Below, piece after piece: positions 5,881 to 10,156 of a stretch of DNA of 10,156 nt. The notes under the pieces were generated by a model. That model saw only the letters and a program-made list of their open reading frames with translations. It made no database searches and had not been told where the DNA came from. Position 1 is the stretch's first letter. Each line of letters begins with the position of its first letter. Made by a program: the position numbers and the translations under genes. The stretch is from Actinomycetes bacterium (lineage in GTDB: Bacteria > Actinomycetota > Acidimicrobiia > Spongiisociales > UBA5794): assembly GCA_023336765.1 (NCBI GenBank), contig JAMBLL010000162.1:1-10156 (forward strand), in the 5' to 3' direction.

Positions 5881-6635
5881 AGGTTGGAGTATCTGGTGCC
5901 TCTGGCCAGATGGGGAGCCTTGTGGCGGGGGCGATCAAAGACGCGGATGACCTCCACCTGATTGGGCTCTATGACGCCCATACATCAGGGAACATCGCTG
6001 GTCTGTCCGTCAGCCAGGACAAAGCCGTACTCGATGGGTGCGATGTGGTCGTCGAGTTCTCGAGACCGGAAGTGGTGCTCGAGAACATTGCCACGTGGAG
6101 GAGTTTCGGTGCAAGCATCGTGGTTGGTACGTCGGGATTCGACGCGGACCGCCTCAGTGAACTCGAAACGATCTGGGGCAACGGTCCGGGCAACTGCCTC
6201 GTTGTCCCGAACTTCTCCATCGGGGCGATCCTGATGATGAAGATGGCTGAGATCGCCGCCAACCTGTTCCCCGTGGTGGAGATCATCGAGATGCACCATG
6301 ACGGGAAGGCCGATGCCCCCTCAGGCACAGCGATCGCAACCGCCCGCGCCATCGCAAGAAAGCGCCCCGATCAAGATCGCACGGTCGAGTCTGTCGAATT
6401 GATCGATGGTGCTCTTGGGGCGAACGTGGACGGAGTGCGAGTGCACTCACTGCGCATACCTGGGGTGGTCGCACACCAGGATGTTGTGTTCGGTGGAGCA
6501 GGAGAGACGTTGCGTCTCAGCCACGACACCCTGGACCGGTCATCGTTCATGCCGGGCGTTTTGCTGGCCATCCGTAGCATTCCCACTCAGGAAGCGGTCA
6601 TGGCTGTTGGTCTGGAACGCCTGCTGGCAGAATAG
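5877..6635 (+). CDS. dapB: 4-hydroxy-tetrahydrodipicolinate reductase
   Basis: This 252-residue enzyme reduces 4-hydroxy-tetrahydrodipicolinate with NAD(P)H, the step after DapA on the way to meso-diaminopimelate and lysine. The N-terminal Rossmann motif is GASGQMG (7-13). GTSGF (84-88) and PNFSIGA (111-117) mark the middle of the fold. The active-site signature EMHHDGKADAPSGTA runs from 138, with His140/His141, Lys144 and the substrate-binding SGT. All the expected catalytic residues are present and the length is normal. It is the second gene of an operon with the M16 protease and overlaps its stop codon by 4 nt. It ends at 6635 and faces the thioredoxin-like gene on the other strand across a 77-nt repeat-bearing spacer. 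Confidence 0.97.
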   Translation: MKVGVSGASGQMGSLVAGAIKDADDLHLIGLYDAHTSGNIAGLSVSQDKAVLDGCDVVVEFSRPEVVLENIATWRSFGASIVVGTSGFDADRLSELETIWGNGPGNCLVVPNFSIGAILMMKMAEIAANLFPVVEIIEMHHDGKADAPSGTAIATARAIARKRPDQDRTVESVELIDGALGANVDGVRVHSLRIPGVVAHQDVVFGGAGETLRLSHDTLDRSSFMPGVLLAIRSIPTQEAVMAVGLERLLAE

Positions 6636-6636
6636 A

Positions 6637-6709
6637 GATACCAGATCGCTCGCAGGCTCGCTTTCAGATGACAGACGATTCTGCTGTCTGGCATCTGGCA
6701 TCTGGTATC
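6637..6709. repeat. nested inverted repeat with TCTGGCA heptamers
   Basis: GATACCAGAT (6637-6646) is perfectly complementary to ATCTGGTATC (6700-6709). Inside it, 6665-6676 (CAGATGACAGAC) pairs with 6686-6697 (GTCTGGCATCTG) at 11 of 12 bases around a 9-nt loop. The right side is itself a tandem heptamer, TCTGGCA, TCTGGCA, TCTGGTA (6687-6707). It lies between two convergent genes, so a hairpin here could end transcription from both sides. However, no T-run follows on either strand, so it is not a standard intrinsic terminator. Confidence 0.8.
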
Positions 6710-6712
6710 CGA

Positions 6713-7558
6713 CTAATACAGCGCTGACGCTAGTTGACGGCGGTAGGTTGCCGTGAGTGGATGCTCTGGCCCGAGGACTCCGAAGATGTCGACCATGGCA
6801 AGCCTGGCATTCTCTTTGCCTTCACCGCCCCCGCGCACGATCGAGAGCATCCTGTCGAGAGCCGGTTCGTACTCGCCCTTGGCCCCAAGAGCTCGCGCGA
6901 GTGCCAGTTGGGACTCATGGTCATCGGGGTTTGCGTGAACCGCGTCCTCGAGCACACTGATATCGGTCCCGGCAGCATCGCGCAGACGCGCTGCGCCCTG
7001 GAGTCGATCTACCTCTGAGTCAGGCACGAGCTTGCCAAGAACGATCATTGCCCCTTCGGTGTCGCCCTTGTCTATGAGGAGCGCGGCAAGCGATGTACCG
7101 GCCTCCTGGTGGTCCGACTGCATGTCGAGCGCCTGTTTCAGGATGTGCTCTGCGGCGGCCACATCGCCAGCGATGAGGTTCGAACGCGCCTCTTCGACCA
7201 TCAGATCGAGCTCAGAAGGCATCACGGAATCGATGAACGTCTGGATGGAAGCCTCAGGCAACGCACCAGAGAATCGTGAGACTTCTTTGCCGTTGACGAT
7301 CGCTACAACTGTCGGAATGGACTGAACGCCGAATTGTGCGGAGAGCTCCTGGTTTGCGTCAACGTCGACCTTGGCGAGGAGGAAGGAGCCCGCACCATCG
7401 TCAGTCATGCGTTCGAGTAGCGGGGATAGTGTCTTGCACGGTCCACACCACTCTGCCCAAAAGTCCACGAGAACAGGCACTTCTCGCGATTTGAGCAGCA
7501 CCTCCTGCTCGAATTCGGCGGTCGATACGTCACTGATGTAGTCGCTGATGCCTTTCAT
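6713..7558 (-). CDS. thioredoxin-TPR protein (CnoX/YbbN-like)
   Basis: This 281-residue protein has an N-terminal thioredoxin domain (about 12-118) with the redox motif WCGPC (Cys38, Cys41) in VDFWAEWCGPCK, and the cis-proline region SIPTVV. The rest (about 120-281) is helical and TPR-like, with repeated ALA/AEHIL-type helices. The arrangement is that of YbbN/CnoX, which in E. coli acts as a redox-sensitive holdase passing clients to chaperones. Unlike E. coli CnoX, whose motif is SxxC, this protein has both cysteines and may have disulfide reductase activity. The frame opens 17 codons earlier, but that start would lie inside dapA; MKGISDYISD at 7558 is preferred and has TATCCT exactly 7 nt before it. 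The gene is inverted between dapB and dapA, a place usually held by thyX in streptomycetes. Confidence 0.92.
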   Translation of the reverse strand: MKGISDYISDVSTAEFEQEVLLKSREVPVLVDFWAEWCGPCKTLSPLLERMTDDGAGSFLLAKVDVDANQELSAQFGVQSIPTVVAIVNGKEVSRFSGALPEASIQTFIDSVMPSELDLMVEEARSNLIAGDVAAAEHILKQALDMQSDHQEAGTSLAALLIDKGDTEGAMIVLGKLVPDSEVDRLQGAARLRDAAGTDISVLEDAVHANPDDHESQLALARALGAKGEYEPALDRMLSIVRGGGEGKENARLAMVDIFGVLGPEHPLTATYRRQLASALY

Positions 7559-7600
7559 CGGTGCAAGGATAGAGAACGTTGGCGTGGTACATTCCATGAC
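7559..7600. promoter_or_regulatory. divergent leaderless promoters, trx-TPR / dapA
   Basis: This 42-nt space carries a -10-like hexamer for each gene. For dapA, TACATT (7588-7593) is 7 nt before the ATG at 7601. For the thioredoxin gene, TATCCT on the minus strand (plus 7566-7571) is 7 nt before the ATG at 7558. Neither gap contains a Shine-Dalgarno. Equal spacing on both sides suggests that both transcripts begin at the start codon. Clear -35 elements are not visible, and each would have to overlap the opposite promoter. Confidence 0.5.
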
Positions 7601-8506
7601 ATGGAACAACGACCCACCGCACCCTTCGGACGGGTTCTCACGGCCATCATCACACCCTTCGACGAGAACGGATCTGTCGATTACGTGACCTTCTCACGTC
7701 TTGTCAACCACCTCGTTCACAACGGTTCTGAGGGCATCGTCGTCGCAGGCACCACAGGCGAATCGCCGACGCTGAGCTCTGCAGAGAAGATCTCCCTATT
7801 CAGGGCAGCTGTTGACGCAGCAAAGGACAAGACGTACATCGTTGCGGGTGTTGGCACCTACAACACTGCGGAGTCGTGTGAATCTGCTCGGGCAGCACGC
7901 GATTGTGGTGTCGATGGCGTGATGGCGGTGACGCCCTACTACTCGAAGCCCCCACAGTCAGGCATCGTCGCGCACATGACAGCGATCGCTGACGCGGCAG
8001 AGCTTCCCATGATGGTCTACAACATCCCTGGCAGAACATGCAAGCTGATCGAACTGGACACGTTGATCGAGCTTGCGGGACATCCCCACATCTGTTGCGT
8101 CAAGGATGCTGTTGACAACGTTCCATGGTCCCTCGATGCGATTCGGGCGCTCCCCGAGGGATTCGCAGTGTATTCGGGCAGTGACGGCGTCACGAAACAA
8201 CTCGTTGAGGGCGGAGCGGTTGGTGTGGTGTCGGTGGCCTCGCACCTTGCCGGTGTTGAGATCGCAAAGATGGTGGACGCGGTCATCTCTGGAGATGATG
8301 ACACCGCTGTGGAGATCGACGAACTGCTCGAACCGCTCATCGCTGCCCTTTTCAGTGAACCGAGTCCGATGCCACTCAAGGCTGGCCTGACGGCGTACTG
8401 GGACTCGGTGGGCTCGCCGAGATTGCCGCTTGTGGACGCACAACCCGAAACGACCGAAGCGATCGGTGACGCACTCACCGCCATCAACAGATATCGAGGA
8501 TCATGA
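7601..8506 (+). CDS. dapA: 4-hydroxy-tetrahydrodipicolinate synthase
   Basis: This 301-residue TIM-barrel aldolase condenses pyruvate with aspartate-semialdehyde, the first committed step to diaminopimelate and lysine. The pyruvate-binding GTTGE is at 50-54. TPYYSKP (111-117) holds the tyrosine equivalent to E. coli Tyr107, and YNIPGRT (140-146) holds Tyr140 (E. coli Tyr133) and substrate-binding Arg145. CCVKDA (165-170) provides the Schiff-base Lys168. All the catalytic residues are present, which separates it from N-acetylneuraminate lyase relatives. The start at 7601 gives MEQRPTAPFGRVLTAIITPF, as expected for actinobacterial DapA, and has a TACATT 7 nt upstream. It is followed by rnj with a 4-nt ATGA overlap, so the two form an operon. 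Confidence 0.97.
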   Translation: MEQRPTAPFGRVLTAIITPFDENGSVDYVTFSRLVNHLVHNGSEGIVVAGTTGESPTLSSAEKISLFRAAVDAAKDKTYIVAGVGTYNTAESCESARAARDCGVDGVMAVTPYYSKPPQSGIVAHMTAIADAAELPMMVYNIPGRTCKLIELDTLIELAGHPHICCVKDAVDNVPWSLDAIRALPEGFAVYSGSDGVTKQLVEGGAVGVVSVASHLAGVEIAKMVDAVISGDDDTAVEIDELLEPLIAALFSEPSPMPLKAGLTAYWDSVGSPRLPLVDAQPETTEAIGDALTAINRYRGS

Positions 8507-10131
8507 CTGTCAAAATCGGTTTTCTTGGGGGACTCGGCGAGGTCGGCAGAAATTGCGCGACCATCGATATCGATGGGGAAATGGCCATGATCGATTGTGG
8601 ACTGATGTTCCCAGAAGAGGACATGCTCGGTGTTGATCTCGTGCTTCCTGACTTCGCGTCGGTTCTCAGTCGAAAGGATGACCTCAACTGCATCATCCTG
8701 ACCCACGGCCACGAGGACCACATCGGCTCCTTGGCGTTCCTCCTCAAGGACATCAATGTCCCCATCTATGGAACTCCTCTCACTGTGGAGTTCGCCCGCG
8801 CCCGAATCGAGGAGTACGGGATCACCCCTGACCTTCGATCCGTGGATCACTATGAGTGGGTCGACCATGGTCCCTTCCGATTCACCTTCATTCCCGTGTC
8901 TCATTCGATCCCCGATGCGGCAGGCATTGCGTTCGAAACTCCAGAGGGCATCGTGCTCCACACCGGTGACTTCAAGCTCGACCCCACACCCATCGACGGC
9001 GTGCCGACAGATCTCAGGTCTTTCGGCGCGATAGGGAAGCGAGGAGTCCGCTTGCTCCTGGCAGACTCGACGAACGCTGAGCGACCGGGTTATGTGCCGT
9101 CGGAAGTAACCGTGGGGGAGCGACTTGATGAGATCGTCAGCCACGCAGACGGCCGGGTCATCCTCGCCTGTTTCGCATCGCATGTGCACCGTGTGCAACA
9201 AGCGATTGATGCTGTGGTGCGCGACGGAAGGAAGTTCGCATTTATCGGCCGATCGATGCTGCGGAACTCGGAGATCGCATCGAACCTCGGTGTTCTCGAC
9301 ATACCGAACGGATTTCTCGTCGATCTTGATGTCCTCGTGGGCATGCCAGACGCAGACACCGCGATCATCTCCACGGGTAGCCAGGGCGAACCATTCGCCG
9401 CGTTGTCCCTGATGGCAGCAGGAGAGCACAGGTCTGTGTCGCTCTCAGAACACGACACCGTGATCATCTCCGCAACACCGATTCCTGGAAATGAGACCCG
9501 GGTGTCGCGTGTGATCAACAATCTGTACCGTGCCGGAGTCACCGTCTTCCACGGGCGTAACACGCACGTGCATGTATCAGGGCACGCAGCTGCTGAAGAA
9601 CTCAAGACGTTCTACAACACGGTCCGCCCTGAGGCTCTCATCCCTGTCCACGGTGAATTCAGGCATCTGGTCGCCAACGCCGAGATCGGTAAGGCCATGC
9701 GGATACCCCAGGTCGAGATCTGCGAGGATGGCGATGTGGCGATACTCGAGGATGGAAGACTCTCTGTCGATCGGCGGGCCATCCCCGGGGGTTATGTCTA
9801 TGTCGATGGAGCGGATGTAGGAGAGGCCGAAACGATCATCAGGGACAGACGACACCTTGCAGACGACGGCGTCCTCATCGTCACGCTCGGGATCAACTTC
9901 TCATCAGGAGAGATCCTCTTTGGACCAGACGTTGACAGTCACGGCGTCACAAAGGATTTCGACGACATGCGCGAAGTGGTTACCGAGCGCCTCAAAGCTT
10001 CCATCGCGACGCTCGACGTACCGATCGATCCGGACATCCTTCGGCGCCGTATTCGAAACACCGCCACACGCGCGATCAAGAAGATCGCGGGCCGAAGGCC
10101 AGTGGTAATCCCTGTCGTGATAGAAGTGTGA
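8503..10131 (+). CDS. rnj: ribonuclease J
   Basis: This 542-residue metallo-beta-lactamase/beta-CASP nuclease is close to the usual RNase J length of about 550. The zinc site is HGHEDH (68-73), with further ligands His134 (PVSHS) and Asp156 (LHTGDFKLD). The beta-CASP motifs include LLLADSTNAERPG (184-196), STGSQGEP (290-297), HVSGHA (357-362, His361) and PVHGEFRHL (381-389). The C-terminal domain is present and ends with a basic region (RRRIRNTATRAIKK). RNase J degrades and matures RNA as a 5'-3' exonuclease and endonuclease. That is of particular interest here because several neighbouring transcripts appear leaderless. It starts inside the dapA stop codon (ATGA at 8503); a weak GAGG sits just upstream. 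In actinobacteria ftsK often follows, but the window ends first. Confidence 0.97.
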   Translation: MTVKIGFLGGLGEVGRNCATIDIDGEMAMIDCGLMFPEEDMLGVDLVLPDFASVLSRKDDLNCIILTHGHEDHIGSLAFLLKDINVPIYGTPLTVEFARARIEEYGITPDLRSVDHYEWVDHGPFRFTFIPVSHSIPDAAGIAFETPEGIVLHTGDFKLDPTPIDGVPTDLRSFGAIGKRGVRLLLADSTNAERPGYVPSEVTVGERLDEIVSHADGRVILACFASHVHRVQQAIDAVVRDGRKFAFIGRSMLRNSEIASNLGVLDIPNGFLVDLDVLVGMPDADTAIISTGSQGEPFAALSLMAAGEHRSVSLSEHDTVIISATPIPGNETRVSRVINNLYRAGVTVFHGRNTHVHVSGHAAAEELKTFYNTVRPEALIPVHGEFRHLVANAEIGKAMRIPQVEICEDGDVAILEDGRLSVDRRAIPGGYVYVDGADVGEAETIIRDRRHLADDGVLIVTLGINFSSGEILFGPDVDSHGVTKDFDDMREVVTERLKASIATLDVPIDPDILRRRIRNTATRAIKKIAGRRPVVIPVVIEV

Positions 10132-10143
10132 CGTCGGCACCCG

Positions 10144-10156
10144 TCAGCTATCAGCC
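10144..10156. repeat. start of a TCAGCTA heptamer array at the window edge
   Basis: Twelve nt after the rnj stop codon the sequence reads TCAGCTA then TCAGCC before the window ends, i.e. almost two 7-bp units. On its own this is weak, but it fits the pattern of every other longer spacer here. Confidence 0.4.

Noticed and set aside
6637..6709. Rho-independent terminator
   Set aside because: The stems are present, but no run of T follows on either strand and the stems are not especially GC-rich.
8017..9429. A 470-codon open frame on the minus strand
   Set aside because: It is antisense to dapA and rnj, both of which have all their catalytic motifs; its translation shows no recognisable domain.

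Overview
The window looks like chromosomal DNA of a fairly GC-rich actinobacterium. The best evidence is the run M16 zinc protease - dapB - (one gene) - dapA - rnj (RNase J). This follows the conserved actinobacterial neighbourhood pnp - pepR/M16 - dapB - thyX - dapA - rnj. Start sites also fit: several genes have a TAnnnT hexamer 7-9 nt before the ATG and no Shine-Dalgarno, as expected for leaderless transcripts, which are common in actinobacteria. I cannot name a genus.

Left part, minus strand (11-3933), read right to left: a 737-residue protein with an N-terminal HExxH zincin-like motif and a C-terminal CobT-type VWA domain; 9 nt later a CobS-like AAA+ protein whose Walker A and Walker B motifs both carry substitutions; then, after a 221-nt spacer full of repeats, a YajQ-family protein. 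The CobT/CobS-like pair is the most interesting protein content. It resembles the two chaperone subunits of aerobic cobaltochelatase, but there is no cobN or other cobalamin gene in view and its active-site residues differ.

Middle and right, mostly plus strand (3977-10131): an ArfB-type ribosome-rescue hydrolase divergent from the CobT-like gene; the M16 protease and dapB overlapping by 4 nt; a thioredoxin-TPR (CnoX/YbbN-like) gene on the opposite strand between dapB and dapA; then dapA and rnj, again overlapping by 4 nt. dapB and dapA catalyse consecutive steps of the lysine/meso-diaminopimelate pathway, and RNase J is a general RNA-processing enzyme. The thioredoxin gene and dapA share a 42-nt divergent promoter space, and the CobT-like gene and arfB share a similar one.

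The non-coding DNA is unusual. Each longer spacer (497-717, 4373-4632, 6636-6712) and the start of the spacer after rnj carries its own short direct repeat, with a period of 7 bp in nearly every case, usually arranged so that one arm is the reverse complement of the other. The heptamer differs from spacer to spacer (TGTGAAC, GTTTTCC, GTAGTAC/GTACTAC, TCTGGCA, TCAGCTA). This resembles the heptameric STRR repeats known from cyanobacteria. No tRNA, rRNA, IS element, CRISPR array or convincing rho-independent terminator was seen.
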